Positions 12,379-25,365 are shown, counted from the first letter of the stretch. The stretch: DNA of 64,000 bases from Henckelia pumila (GCF_033568475.1 NC_133121.1:8556001-8620000); one strand, 5' to 3'. The notes: a model not told the origin generated them from the sequence alone. Made by a program: numbers and translations.

Positions 12379-13290
12379 CTCGTCGGGTTGGTCCGTCCTA
12401 CCACCTAAAATAAATGAGTTGGGTTGGGTTGATGTTTTCCCAACCGGCTTAAAAGGTGGGCTAGCCCATCCCGTCCAATCCAATGATAGGTTGAGATGGG
12501 TTGTGGGTAGGTCAGTCCACCTTTTAGACAAATGCAATATAATTCGGAGAAAGAAAAAAAAATAATAGAAAAAAAAGTCTTTCTAGGTCCATGCAATCGG
12601 CTTTTATACATGGATATGGTGCTATATACTAGAAGAATGGTTCCACATGAGAAGCTGATTAAGATTTTCTGATCTAGCTAGGAACTAGCTAGGATATGTT
12701 AACTAGAATAGAAAAATCTGAACGTTTTATTTGGATTTCTTAAATTATTTCTGGAAAAGATTACAAATTTTTGTTATTTTTATTTGCTCTTTTGATTGTC
12801 TTTTCTGCTAACTTCGTTTTTCCTCACAATCTAGTGTCATGTGAGAACTATCATTGTAAAGAAACTTGCAAACAAAAATTGCCAAGAAATAGAAAAGAAA
12901 TGCTGAGACTCAAACATATTGTACCAAAATCACATAGAGATAATTAGATAAACACACGAGACGTACAAAGTAATTTGTTTACTTTATATTTATAGGTAAC
13001 AAACGTGGATACGAAATTGTGTTTAATTAAATTTTGAAATTTTTACAGACAACCATATTTCGAGATTTTTAGAAATGATGTGCGTGAAATTTTCTTGTAA
13101 TACAGTTCATTGTTTGAAAATTGAAAGTATAAAATTATTTATTTAATGGGAAACACATTTTTTTCTATGTGCTTTGCTGTAGGATACTATAATTTAATAT
13201 TTGAATGCAAAGTACCTTTTATGTTTTTAAAATTTATTGTGCCCCACGATTGATTACAACATATCCCGTATAATTCATGAATCTGTAACA
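12379..13290. other. Intergenic, partly older MITE sequence
   Basis: To about 12540 there are GGGTTGGGTT and GGTGGGCTAGCCCATCC phrases, probably the right part of the older hAT-like MITE. After that it is plain AT-rich DNA without recognisable genes. Confidence 0.4.
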
Positions 13291-13790
13291 CTATAATTTA
13301 ATGAATTTAACGAACCGTTCATTTCATCACTAATTATTCTATGCAGGGGGACCCATGTAGGGTCTAGAGGCATAGGCCCCCTCAATTTTTCATAAAATTT
13401 TTTATTATATATTTGGATTATTTATTTAATAAAATATAATATAATACATATCAATTTTAATTCATATTTTTGTTATACATTGAAAAATAACTTATCAAAT
13501 AATATAATAAATTATTACATATTGATGACACTATTTTAATAAATTTAATGAACAGTTCATTTCATCACTAATTATTCTACGCAGGGGGACCCATGTAACG
13601 TCCAGGGGGCACAGGCCCCCCTCAAATTTTCATAAAATTTTTTATTATATATTTGTATTATTTATTTAATAAAATATAATATAATACATATCAATTTTAA
13701 TTCATATTTTTGTTATATATTGAAAAATAAAATTATATAGGAACTTATCAAATAATATAATAAATTATTACGTATTGATGACACTATTTT
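13291..13790 (+). repeat. Tandem duplication of about 240 bp carrying the hAT 5' end
   Basis: Two direct copies (about 13291-13530 and 13531-13790) share almost all their sequence, including TTCATTTCATCACTAATTAT, the CAGGGGGACCCATGTA terminus, GGCCCCC and AATAAAATATAATATAATAC. The second copy has a small insertion (near 13730) and is the one that forms the end of the hAT element starting at 13582. The duplication includes host flank, so it arose after the hAT insertion. Confidence 0.8.
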
Positions 13791-13964
13791 AAATTTTTTG
13801 TTTGTCATTTAATAATATAAATTATGCATTCGCGATTTTTTTTTTATGAATTGTATCATTTAACATAGTTAGATTTTTATTTTTGTCTGAATTGCATTTT
13901 TTAGATATCTCAATTTTTTTAATGTGTTTAGCTTGTATCTTTTTATTTTTAAAATTGTTAACAC

Positions 13965-14190
13965 TGTTATAAATATATTATTATTATAGATGATTATCTT
14001 ATTAAAGATATGTGATCAGGATAAATATGTCAAGATAATATTTGTAAAGATTTGTATCTTGTAATATTTTCCTATAAATAGGGGTGGTTGAATTCAATGA
14101 AAATTGCACCTGCGTATTGAGTCATATGATTCTCTCTTCTCTCATGAATTCTCTACATTCATATCTCTTATTCTTTTATGATTTATAACA
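13965..14190 (+). repeat. 5' LTR of the nested Copia relic
   Basis: 226 bp, TGTTATAAAT...TTTATAACA. It contains CCTATAAATAGGGGTGG, a TATA-box promoter context. It matches the 3' copy at 18200-18432 except for scattered changes. Confidence 0.85.
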
Positions 14191-17100
14191 CGTTATCAGC
14201 ACGATGCTGTAACCAACTGAGAATGAAAATAATTCTCGTTTTATTGATGCTATTGGAATAGCACAACGTGTTGTCAATACTCAAATTTATGAGAGATATT
14301 CATTGATGCTCTAAAAGTAGCACAAAGAGATATTCATTGGTGCTCTAGAAGTAGCACAATGAAAATAATTGATATTGGTGCCCATGAAATATCATGAATA
14401 TGTTGATAACTATAAAGTAGTTCAACATGATTTTATATTGAGAATTTGAAAAAATTCATGATCATGATATAATATAATGAGAATTTTGAGAGATTCATGA
14501 TTACAATTTTGATATATCGAAAAATATTTATTAATTCATGATAAAATATATTGAATATTGAGATATTCAAGATTAAGATCTTAAATAAGATCAAATATAT
14601 TGAGAATCTAAAGAGATTCCTAGTTAATATAATATATATAGAATTTGAATAGATTTGTGATAAAGATGTGATATATGATTTCATATATTGAGAAAGTGAA
14701 GAAATCATGATTGATATCTGATATGATATCAAATATCTACAAATATCATTGAAGAAATGGATCTCATGTCAAAATATATCAATATTGAAATATTGATAAA
14801 AAGATACAAGATTTGATAATATTATTGAAGAATATTAATATAAGATCCAAAATTTGGAAATATTCTCGAAAAATATAATGTAATTCCCTTTTGGTTGTTG
14901 AGATCTTATTAATTGAGAAATTTAGTACAATTTCTCAAAGAATATCGATATATTATCTAAAATTGTCAATATCCATAAGAAAAGATTATTAAAGATATAT
15001 GTGATATATATCAAAAGATATTGACTTGATATCGATTCAAATCATATATTTGTTCTTAATGCTCTAGAAGAAACATGATTTATTATTTGTCACTATTTTT
15101 ATGAATAACGACTTGATGTTCAATGATGAACTGCATAGGTTATTGAATGACAATTACGAATGTGCGGTAGTAAAATCGCAACATTATCAACCGAAAAAAA
15201 TAAAAATAAATGTTAAACCCAATGAATTGGACCATCATCTATATTGGGCAATGACGATGATGGATTGATGGTAGCCTATGCATGATGATATAAATGGGTT
15301 AATATATGACTAACTTCAAGCCATTTTATTTATTTATACTAATTTATTTTTGACAAATTGAGTTTTTATTTATGTTTAAACTAAATTTTGAAAAACTCTA
15401 GCATGTGTTTTGATTCACATAAATTATTTTGATGATATAAAATAAGAACTACAAATTTTGTGAATCTATTAGTCAATATATTGCATGAGATATTGATTAT
15501 GCAATTTGATGATAAATTTTCTGATTTGAGAAATTTTATATTTTAAGGATATATTGGGTTGTTACATCTTTATTCCGTAAAATTTTGATTATGAATTTTA
15601 AATTCCTCAATTTTGATTGTGGATATAAATTTTGAATTTTTTCAATCATTTGATTAAGCTATCATTTTTAAATTAATGATATAGTATTTTTATCACATGT
15701 TATTATCTTACATGTAGGAACATACATTTAGTGTAAAACGATATTCGTGATAGATCGAATGTTACTGTTGAAGGTAAACGATCTACTTGATGCATACATG
15801 TATTTGAAAAGGTACGTTCGATTTTTTATTCTTTAATTATAATATATTATTTATAGTATTTTGTTCAAGGAAAGAAAATTATGAAAATTATCTGATTAAT
15901 GTGATCCATTCTTTTAAGTGAATGTGACAGTGCCAATGAACACAGTTGATACACTGTAGTTTAATTCTTCAAGGAAAAATATGTCATCTCGTATGAAGCG
16001 AGATATGAATTTGGCACAAACTATTGAGATATACGTCATAATCAAGTATTGTACTAAACGTACATCGACATCTCGTATCACTATCGTACCTGAAGTACGT
16101 AAAAATATTTATTGATATCTATAAATCAAAATATAAAAGTTTGTGGAGACTATTGATGTCTATCCAAATCATATGTTTCATCGTATGTTGATTGAATGTT
16201 TGAAAGATTTATAATATCGCTTGATTGACGATGAAAAAATATGATGTGCTTGATATTATAAAATAGTGATACACAATAATGACGTATATGTATTTTTTAA
16301 TATAGTAGATATTGATTTGGTTTAAATAGTATATTACAAATCAATATTTCTAGAAGAGCTAAAGAGCTCCAAAAGTATCATTAATACAAATACTTTCAGA
16401 GTTTGGCATAATGGATTGAATTGAACATTCAAATTATATAAATAGTTGAAAAACTATTGATAGTGCACAAAGTTGTTAATGAATAAGCCAAAAGTTTCTG
16501 GATCGATAAATATGAATGCTTTTGAATCAAAGATCCAGAAGATTTTATGAATTTTTATTGGCTTATCAAATTCGATATCACTATCATTAGATCAAATTGG
16601 TAGAGAATCCCCATATTATCTGGAATAAAAAAATAATGTGGGCCCATAAAACGTAATATGATGTTTGCGAAAATACGTATTGAAAAAATTTCCAGAATAT
16701 GTAATCAAGACAAGCTTGATCAAAAGAGGATATGCATATCAATTTCATGATTATAAATACATTGGTTTAGTTGATTTATTTTGCCTCCAATCAACTATTA
16801 AACCATGAGAATAAATACGTCATATTTGGGGATATCTGAAAGATATATTATAAACATTATGCCAAATGCTCATGTATTGAAAGTTAATATTTGTGCAAGA
16901 AATGCATTACAATAAATCTCTTGAAGAGATTGTCAATATGTTGGAAATAAATTGAATATTATGATCAATTATTTTGAGAAATGAGATTTTATGACGCGAA
17001 AGTCTCATTTATTATTCTTGTAAAACAATGTTTCCAACATTAAGGGGGAGGAAATAGAAGCTACAAGAATATTTGAGATCGATCCCAATGAAATATAAAG

Positions 17101-17824
17101 TGAACATGATGTTCGAAGTTTAAATCTCAAATACATTATTTGATCTTGTGTATAAGATCGCTTAGCTTCATTTATGTTCGAGTTGAACAATTTAAATCGT
17201 CTTCAGTGACGAAGAACCCCTTTAAAGAAAATGTGTTAATATATCAATGTGAAAGGAATAATGGAGGTTTGTCGTTATGAAATAAATTAATGTCCTGTAG
17301 GACCATATCTTATATTACTTGCAAGTAAATGAAAAAGAACGCTAGAAGCGTGAACAGTCAATTATTTCAATGAATCAAATTTGGATAGAATAACAAGTAT
17401 ATAAAAGACGAGAATTCATAAATTATTTGGGATCGAAATGATATAATCATTCGTGTGTTTTGCTATTATGCAAAATGATGATTATTTTGAACAACAATTT
17501 GTAGAGATTTTCAATAACAAATGATTGACAAGTGACATGTTGAATATGAGCAAATATTAGCAAAGTTTCTCAAAATATTTCAATCAGATTATGAGAAAAT
17601 ATTTGCACTTGTCATGAATGCACTGATTTGACGGTGATATATTTAGAAACATCCTCTAATGATTTGATGTTCAAAATATTATTTTTGCCAAAATTGAAGA
17701 AGAAAAGATATTTGGTCTTGAAGTACTATAGCTATGGCAAAATCAACATCTAAATCAATTTTTGACAAATAAGTGCATAAGATTGAAATATTAAGAGTTA
17801 ATAATTTCAAGTGATGTTTGCAAG

Positions 17825-18110
17825 AGGGGGAGCAATTAAAGTTGTACTCTTTTTCCTTGCCTATGATTTTTCCCGCGTGGTTTTTCATAACAAGATTTTT
17901 AATGAGGCAATTAACAAGTATCGCAAGATGTCGTACTCTTTTTCCTTCATTAGGATTTTGTCCCGCTGGATTTTTTCTGATAAGGTTTTAAAGAGGCGCA
18001 TCTATAGTCGGGAAGACATCCAAAGAAAATATATGTTGTTGTACTCTTTTTTCTTCGTTCAGATTTTTTCCACGGGGTTTTACTGTCAAGGTTTTAACGA
18101 GACAACACTT
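17825..18110 (+). repeat. Three degenerate tandem blocks upstream of the Copia polypurine tract
   Basis: Copies start near 17834, 17930 and 18040. Each has a GTACTCTTTTTCCTT-like core followed by a GATTTT(G/T)TCCC(G/A)C stretch and an AAGGTTTTAA-like end, spaced roughly 100 bp. The ORF at 17811-18122 is made by this repeat and is not a gene. Confidence 0.7.
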
Positions 18111-18199
18111 GAGTTCCGATGAAGTTCCCGAGCATCCATCTTTCCAAATGAAGATTTTGAAGAATTGGTTGCTTGTGCAAATAATCATCTAAGGGGGAG

Positions 18200-18432
18200 T
18201 ATTATAAATATATTATTATTATAGATGATTATCTTATTAAAGATATGTGATCAAGATAAATATGTAAAGATAATATTTGTAAAGATTTGTATCTTGTAAT
18301 CTTTCCCTATAAATAGGGGTGGTTGAATTCAATGAAAATTGCACCTGAGTATTGAGTATTGACCCATATGATTCTCTCTTCTCTCATGAATTCTCTCTAT
18401 TCATCTCTCTTATTCTTTTATGATTTATAACA
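18200..18432 (+). repeat. 3' LTR of the nested Copia relic
   Basis: 233 bp, close copy of 13965-14190. Its first dinucleotide is TA instead of TG. It carries a short extra ATTGA duplication (TATTGAGTATTGACCC). It sits directly after the polypurine tract. Confidence 0.85.
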
Positions 18433-18584
18433 AACACATATATTGACAAAATGAACTAAATGTATACAAAATAGAAAAAACAAAGTGCATAGTCACCTAA
18501 ACTACCACTTGACGGAGCAACACGTGGCTCAGCTCATAATTGCGCCCCTTGAAAAAAAATTTTGGGTTCGCCCCTGATTCTACG

Positions 18585-19986
18585 TACAAATAAATCTATC
18601 CATTCTATAGTTTTTTACGCAATCTAATTTAGGAAAAGTACAAAATTTCTTGTGTCTAATCTGTCTCGATGCATTAGGCTTCTATATTATCAAAATTAAG
18701 TATTAATCATATCTTTTCACTTTTACAATTTTAGTTATTTTTCATTAAGATTGTAGCGTGACACTTGATTAGTGCTGAAACTTAACATGGATGACTTTAA
18801 TCACAAAACGTCATATATATATTAATTATGTGATTATATTTGTTGGGTGCAATAATTGTTTTTGCTGATAGAGCGATCAAACCATGTCGTTTGAACTACT
18901 GTGGGATTTAAAAGATTTAATTTGTATCGTTACCAATACCAGCTATAATTTTTTATAAACCTACATATGTTCGGTTCTACAAAATATATATATATATATA
19001 TATATATTTATTTATTAATAGAAAACAGTTGTCACTAGCTAGCTTGTATTTCAATTCAAACCTTTTATAATATTAGAGTGGTTGCCCAAATCAATTTATA
19101 ATTGTAGGATATAGTTATAGTGTTATTCTGCAAATTATTTCCTATTCAGTTAATAAATTTTTGTTTTTTGATACACTATCTGTGTTTTCACACTTTTGAA
19201 TAGAAATTAATCATCAAGCTTTGTCAAACAAAATCTCGAATTTTATAGCTAATTTAATCTCGAAACTATTATAATCATATCATACAAGCAGCTTGCAATC
19301 TATCGAAATAATTCGAGTTTAATCCGTTTACATCTACAACGCAAATCTATCACTAAGGTAGTGTTAAAATTTTGTTAACAAAAAGTTGAGAAATGTTTCT
19401 CAAAAACTCTCCCAAACACTGCCTAAAATCATTGAACATGATTTGTAATCATCGTATTTTAATTTGTTCATATGTTCAACCCCAGAATATCATTTCATTA
19501 ATTAATGTATGCAAGAAGGGATTTTATTTAATTTCTGGATCGGAGCATCAAAATCTTTACTTCTTTACAATGAATTAATGGTCCAATATTATGGTCCATT
19601 ACTTTGAAGAAATTAAATCTTGGCAGATTTTTTAATATTATTTTTTATAACATAATAATGAAATTTCCAGATCCCTATGGATTCCATGCGTCGCAGTTGC
19701 AGGAAGGCAAGTGGGCATGTGCATACATATGACTTCAGATTTTACACAATTTAATTCCAATGATCTGTCCTGACAATGCACCTTAATTTCTACGAATTGT
19801 TATATATTGACTTTTAACAAATTCTTTTTTTTTTTTTTTCCGCCTAACAATTCATATTCAATTACTATATTTTGCTTAAAACACCATAATCAATGTTACA
19901 TAGGAAGTTTGTACGAGCTCCACATGATTTCTTATGGAGTCAAGTCATCCGACTGTTATCATCAACCGGATGTGGAAGGAGTAGAC
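18585..19986. other. AT-rich intergenic stretch with a (TA)n microsatellite
   Basis: No gene is seen. A (TA)n run covers about 18984-19007. The small ORFs here (19393-19578, 19807-19989) have no family resemblance. Confidence 0.5.
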
Positions 19987-20360
19987 TAGGGTTTGTAAAA
20001 GAATCGATCGTCAGTACGTTCACGAGTTTTTCGAGTTGATTTGATAAGTATTTGATTTGTATCTGAAGTTATCGAATGAATTAAATTCAAACACGTTCGG
20101 AATTTTTTTTCGATTCGAACTTGAATCAAAATTATTTTATTTGATAGTGCAGGAGTTGCTTGCGAGTTTTGATATTTTGTTAATAGTTATATATTAAATT
20201 AAAATATGCATATATTTTGAGTCTTTCGGACATTTCGATCTTCCGAACTTTTATTTTCGATCGAATTCGAACAAAAAAGTTTCATTCTTCGAAACGAGTC
20301 GGACTCAAATATTATTGAATCGAGCCTTGAATTTTTACTAATATTTAGCTCATTAATTTT
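19987..20360. mobile_element. Truncated hAT-like MITE related to that at 10166
   Basis: It starts TAGGGTTTGTAAAAGAATCG, close to the 10166 element's end, and has the same TTCGA-rich interior (TCGATTCGAACTTGAATC and similar). No matching right terminus is visible, so it is probably truncated or decayed. Confidence 0.5.
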
Positions 20361-22672
20361 TATCGGTTTATAGAGTAAGGCATAGTCTTTTCTTGATAAA
20401 TCCCTCATACGTACCCTCACCCGATATTAATTTATATACATATTGACATCTCATGTCACATGATACAAGGAGTATATATTTTTTTCAATTCCAAATATAT
20501 ATTTTCAAACATTGTGTCACATGATATGGCTAGCTAGGGAGAATATTTATTAGGAAGCAACATGTACCGTTACTCAAATTAGAAGTGTCACATTATTTTA
20601 TTGGTCACTTGTAATCAGATTTGACACACACCCTCCTCTATTAAATGATCACAAAGCTCGAATTGATAACACCTTATATCAGATCAAGAATTAGGAAATT
20701 ATCCCATTTGACAGCCTAATTTACACAATAATTTATCTGTCATTGCACATGGTTGATTTGTTGCGGCGGAGGCGACGTGTCAACGATATCAAAGGTTAAT
20801 CCAAAAAAAAAAATCGATGAAATCACAACTTAATCACATTTTAGAAGCGTGTTTTATAATTTTAAAAGTAACGTAATTCGAAAAATTAATAACATTGTAT
20901 CAAGAATTAATTATAGCGATAATGAGTTCGAGTTTTTTTAAGAAAATGTCGACGAATGATCATATTCGTGTCTGTTGGATCGCTCTCGAATTGATGGTGC
21001 TGGTCAATTTCTTGCAACATAGTATGAGCTAGCTGGGATTGATTAGAATGGGTAATTAGTTGGTTTTTGCCATATGAAATTGAAGCATACCTCATGGGAT
21101 ATCTTTACTTTATACACGTGATGTGTATCCTTCTTTGTAGCCCTCAATTTCAAGTTTCAACTATCAAATCATCCAATCTTTTCCTCTCTTATTATTTGGA
21201 TATTAAAGTCAAATAACTTGAAAATTCAGAGCATATGATAGGTCTACATTTGTACTCATCAAGTATTATTAAAATATATACAATTTTTCAAGCAAGCAAA
21301 TGATAGTCTTGGGTACAACACCCCATGTTCTTGTAACATTTTGGAAGGACATTCACTTCTCTTAGAAAAAAAAAAAACATATGGATAGAGCTTCGGAAAA
21401 TTCGATGTTGCCTATTGGGATAAGAGAGAGAGAGAGTTCCTTGATTATTGTTTTTTTTTAAAAAAAAAAATTATAAATTTATTAATACGTTAAAAAATTT
21501 GTCTCACATTCACATAATAATACTAGGCTATTTTTATTCCATATCGAATAAATAGTTTTATGTGAGACCATCGAAGATATATAAATCTGTGAGACGTGTC
21601 GGTTGATTCATGTCTGCAATAAAAAATAATGAATTATAGATTTATCTCATAAAATTATCTAATGAAACAGATTTATAATAACACTTTTTTATGATTTCAA
21701 ATTGGGTAGCTATATTTTGACGCGCACGCAATTATCTAAATGTTAGCAAAACCAATTAAGGTTGTCATTTTCAATCAAATTTTTGTGGAATCAATCATCT
21801 ATCAAATTCTTCCCAAAAATTGGATGCTTAAAGCAAAGGATCAAAATGAAGTATAGAATCCAATTTAATTCACGTTAAATAGTTAGGTCACTGAATTTAT
21901 TGGATCTATCCCTTATCGATGTGGTTGAATGGAACATGTGAGAGGATAAACAAACATTATTAGCTAGATAAAAGTGTCCCTTAAATGCGTTATTAAATGA
22001 TATTTGCATTATTACACAGAAACATTATAATTGGTTGGGATGTCAGCACATCAAAGTGCTTCAATCAATGTACACACATTTAATTGGGAAAATATGTGAG
22101 ATTAATTGAGCAAGATTTAAACAAATGTGGAAATTAATTTGATCAGTACGATCGATATTATACGATGAAATTCCGCATATTTTTTCATCATCTTGCATTT
22201 GGTTCAAATTTTACAATAACTAACATAAAAAAAATAGCTATGTTATGCTTATATTTCAATGTATTTTCTAATCACTCATCGTCTCATCTCACGAGTAAAT
22301 TAACGATCTGAATGGACATAAGGGAGCCAATTACATATATATAAAACACCAGTGATGAATAAATGGACAGGAGAAATTACAACAATTACAAAATATGTGT
22401 TCCTTAGAGGAATTTATTTGAGAAAAATACCAATATTCTCCGTATTAAAAACACGTAGACGTCAAACTTAAGAAAATGTAAAAAATATATAAGTTACTCG
22501 GTGAAGCATCCTTACTCTCTAAAAATTATATTGAGTATATTATGATGGATTACAGTTGCACCCTCTATCCATATTTCTTAGCTCAATTATAATTCATTAA
22601 AAAAGGCATTAACTTTTGTGTCTCCTACCTTATTTTTACATTCAATTCCAGCACCTAATACCGGACCACATT

Positions 22673-22706
<34 letters not shown>

Positions 22707-22812
22707 TTCCAGACTATATCTACTGTATGAACTTACGTTGTACACATAAATCAACTGCTAAGCTGCTTTGTGGCAGTTGAAATAATCAATTAAAATGGTA
22801 AGTACCTGACAT
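20361..22812. other. AT-rich intergenic stretch
   Basis: No gene or bounded element is recognised. Simple features: a short (GA)n near 21426-21437, a poly-T/poly-A junction near 21450-21470 able to form a hairpin, and an (AT)n run at 22679-22706. Confidence 0.5.
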
Positions 22813-22815
22813 TAA

Positions 22816-24360
22816 GGGAGTATTTGCAATCACTAAAAAAAATTATTGTTAGATTTTGGCTTAAAAAAATCACTTTGTATGTTTCTTAAACGGATCAGAA
22901 TCCCCTACTGTGGGGAATCCCAAAATAAGGGGTGCTATGGAGGATCCACAGCACACTTAATTTTTTTTTTTCTTTCTTTTTGTTTTCTTTTTCCTTTTCC
23001 TTTCAATTTTTTGTATGTTTAACTCAAGTTACTCGACAGGTTTCTTTTTTTTTTTTTTCAAAACAAAATTGGTTTTTATTATTTTATATTTTTTTTAAAA
23101 AATATATATAGAGGTTTCAAAAATTCTCGAAATCTCGATTCTTCCTGAATTGCATCTCATTCTCGTTCCGAAAAAACCATAACCCAACATTTTCTCGAAC
23201 CGAGTTTTTGCAATTTTGTTCGTCTAGATTAATATCGGAAGATGGATTGGGAATAAAACTTTATCCCGAGGTGATTTTTGGCCCCTCCTGAAATAATATT
23301 ATAATATATTTTATTAATAATTTTAATAATATGAGCTAAATATTATTGTGTTTCAACACATATAACAATTAATTATCGACTTAATTCACGTAATTTTTTA
23401 ATGTTGGAACGATCATATAGTAGAATCACAAAATGATATTTATTTTAATATTATATGCTTTAATTCGAATATTTATTTTATATTTAGAAATATAAATTTT
23501 TAAATAGCATTTTTTAAATAAATAATCATTTTTTTTGTGTTTTTTGAACGAAATCTTGAAAACTAAAAAAAATTAGAATTTATTCTCCATACCCGAGAGA
23601 TTCCGAATATTTGTGGTCCGGAATATAATATTCAAGTCTCGAAATATGTCATGTTCGCATTCCCGAATATTCAGGTCCCAAAATTTCGGAATTTTCTCTT
23701 ATTTATTGTAAATTTAAAAAAACTTGAATTGAAAATACAAAAATAGATGAGTTGAACATGTAGAAATTGGAGGCAAAAAATTGTTTTTTTTAAAAAAAAA
23801 ATTGGATTAAAAAAATTGAAAAGAAAAATCGAATAAATTAGAATATAAAAAATAAATCCAATTTTGTTTTTCGTTTTTTTTAAAAAAAAATTAAGAAAAA
23901 AAACAAACTTGTTGAGTTAAAGAATTAAAAAAAATTACAAAACTTGGAAAAAAAAAAAGAAAGAGAAAACAAACGAAAAAAAAGAGGAAAAGACAACGTG
24001 TGCTGTGAGAAAACAGTGTCGTTTTCTCTACAACACCCCCTACTATGGGATCCCTCACAGTAGGGGATTCTAATCGTTTTTAAACTCAAATTATATGTTA
24101 GCTTATGCTTACTTTAATTGAAATCCAAAAGCTAGTCGTATGGTGATTATGATTTTCCAAAAATGATTCTAATAAAAAAAACTAATATTAAAATCATTAT
24201 AATCACTTATTCATCAAACACTATCCAACTGGCCAAATTTGATTTTTATATTTTCACATTTGTTTCCAAACACTGCCAACTTTTGATTTTTCTTAACTTT
24301 TTTTTTCTAATCTATAGATTAATCAATTCTACAAAATCATAATCTTTTGTAAACACTCCC
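22816..24360. mobile_element. Tourist/PIF-Harbinger-like MITE, split by a MULE-like insertion
   Basis: Left end GGGAGTATTTGCAATCAC; right end TTGTAAACACTCCC; the flanking trinucleotide is TAA on both sides (22813-22815 and 24361-24363). A 3-bp TAA/TTA duplication is the mark of PIF/Harbinger elements. Removing the nested element at 22892-24076 leaves about 360 bp. Both ends align by eye with those of the 54861-59708 element (for example TTAGATTTTGGC versus TTAGATTTTAGC, and TTAATCAATTCT shared near the right end), so it is probably a deletion derivative of that family. Confidence 0.75.
22892..24076. mobile_element. Mutator-like foldback element with long inverted repeats
   Basis: The ends share AGAATCCCCTACTGTG in inverted orientation. 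The repeats continue inward, imperfectly, for roughly 200 bp through poly-pyrimidine/poly-purine arms (TTTAACTCAA and CAAAATTGG on the left; their complements on the right). Nine-base flanks TTCTTAAAC (22883-22891) and TTTTTAAAC (24077-24085) differ at one position, which suggests a Mutator-type 9-bp duplication. No transposase ORF. Confidence 0.65.
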
Positions 24361-24623
24361 TAAGTTCTGTGATTAATTATGCAACTTAACTTCAAAACAA
24401 GACCAATAGGCTACTAATTAAAGAGAAGAACATCAACCAAACATTGGCAGTGCACAAAAAAATTACTAAGATACAATATAATTAACAATCGAAAAGACAT
24501 TCGAGACCGTCTACAAAAATTTTTAGGTGTTGTTCGAAATCGATATAGAAATTTCCGATATAATTAAAAAATTTCTATGCATGAGTTTACATAGACAAGT
24601 TTTTTTGGATTATAACTCGTATT

Positions 24624-24870
24624 TAGGGATGAGTTTTCGGTATACCGTATAAAAAATATTGGTATGAAAAAAATTCTTAACGATATCGATATCGAAATAC
24701 CGAAATTTTTGTATGAAAAAAATCCATACTAATATCGTATAGATACCGAAAAAAAATTCGATATACCAAAAAAATGTACATATATCAAAAAATTTTTGAT
24801 ACGATATCCCGAAAAATCTATATTTTGATTCGATTTTCCAGCATTTTGCATCTTCTGAGTTATAACCTTG
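24624..24870. mobile_element. Truncated hAT-like MITE of the CGGTATACCG type
   Basis: It starts TAGGGATGAGTTTTCGG followed by TATACCG and repeated ATATCG/ATACCG units. Its matching right end is missing. Sequence with the same character ends at 54662. Confidence 0.5.
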
Positions 24871-25357
24871 AAACATCCCCTCATGACCAATCAACATTTT
24901 CTATTTATTCTTCAAACTGAGAAATTAAAAAAAGGGAAAAAATTGTTTTAGGATTTACATAATCTATATTGTCAAATTTCAATTTTGATATGTTATCTAT
25001 TTATATTTGTCGTTTTTTTAATTTTTTCGGCTAATGTGATGGTGATGTAGAAGATATATAATTGATGTAATTCGAATATAAATATCTTAAAATGGACCAA
25101 AATGCAAAATAATAATAAAATAAAAAACAAGGGAGTGATTAAAGTGACGTGAATATGTGATAGAAGTGTATTTTTGGGCTAAATGAATGAATCCACTTTC
25201 TTGCACAATCTGACAGACTCCACATGCCAAAGTAGAGAGGTCCAGGCTCCAGAATCTTGACCCCACCCACATTACATGATCCACATGGAAATCAAAGAAT
25301 ATGACCAGTGAAACTGTGTCCCACACATTCACACCACATCTGACTCAGATTCTCTCC

Positions 25358-25365
25358 TATAAATA
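25358..25365 (+). promoter_or_regulatory. TATA box of the LONGIFOLIA gene
   Basis: TATAAATA lies about 590 bp before the start codon. The leader probably contains an intron: a consensus donor GTAAGT at 25650 and an acceptor TTTGTAG ending at 25885 remove about 236 bp before exon 1 of the coding region. This is predicted from splice motifs only. Confidence 0.5.

Larger units (their letters stand above)
13965..18432 (+). mobile_element. Decayed Ty1/copia retrotransposon nested in the hAT element
   Basis: Terminal repeats bound the element, with TSD AACAC at 13960-13964 and 18433-18437. A PBS-like stretch (GTTATCAGCACGA) follows the 5' LTR, and a polypurine tract AAGGGGGAG precedes the 3' LTR. 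The 4 kb interior has no long ORF. A weak trace of Copia pol remains near 16993-17055 (a stretch ending in a Gly-Gly-Gly-Asn block with a stop before it). Near the 3' end there are three degenerate copies of a TGTACTCTTTTTCCTT-type block, common in plant Copia 3' regions. The element is long dead. Confidence 0.8.
13582..18576. mobile_element. Non-autonomous hAT element split by a Copia insertion
   Basis: Left terminus CAGGGGGACCCATG; right terminus TTGGGTTCGCCCCTG, which reverse-complements to CAGGGGCGAACCCA. Perfect 8-bp TSD ATTCTACG lies at 13574-13581 and 18577-18584. Without the nested Copia relic (13965-18432) about 520 bp remain, with no transposase, so the element is a deletion derivative. 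Confidence 0.85.

Noticed and set aside
17811-18122. 103-codon ORF in the Copia relic
   Set aside because: It is generated by the three degenerate 3' repeats before the polypurine tract.
25087-25332. 81-codon minus-strand ORF upstream of LONGIFOLIA
   Set aside because: No family resemblance; it lies in the promoter and is not supported by codon or domain signals.
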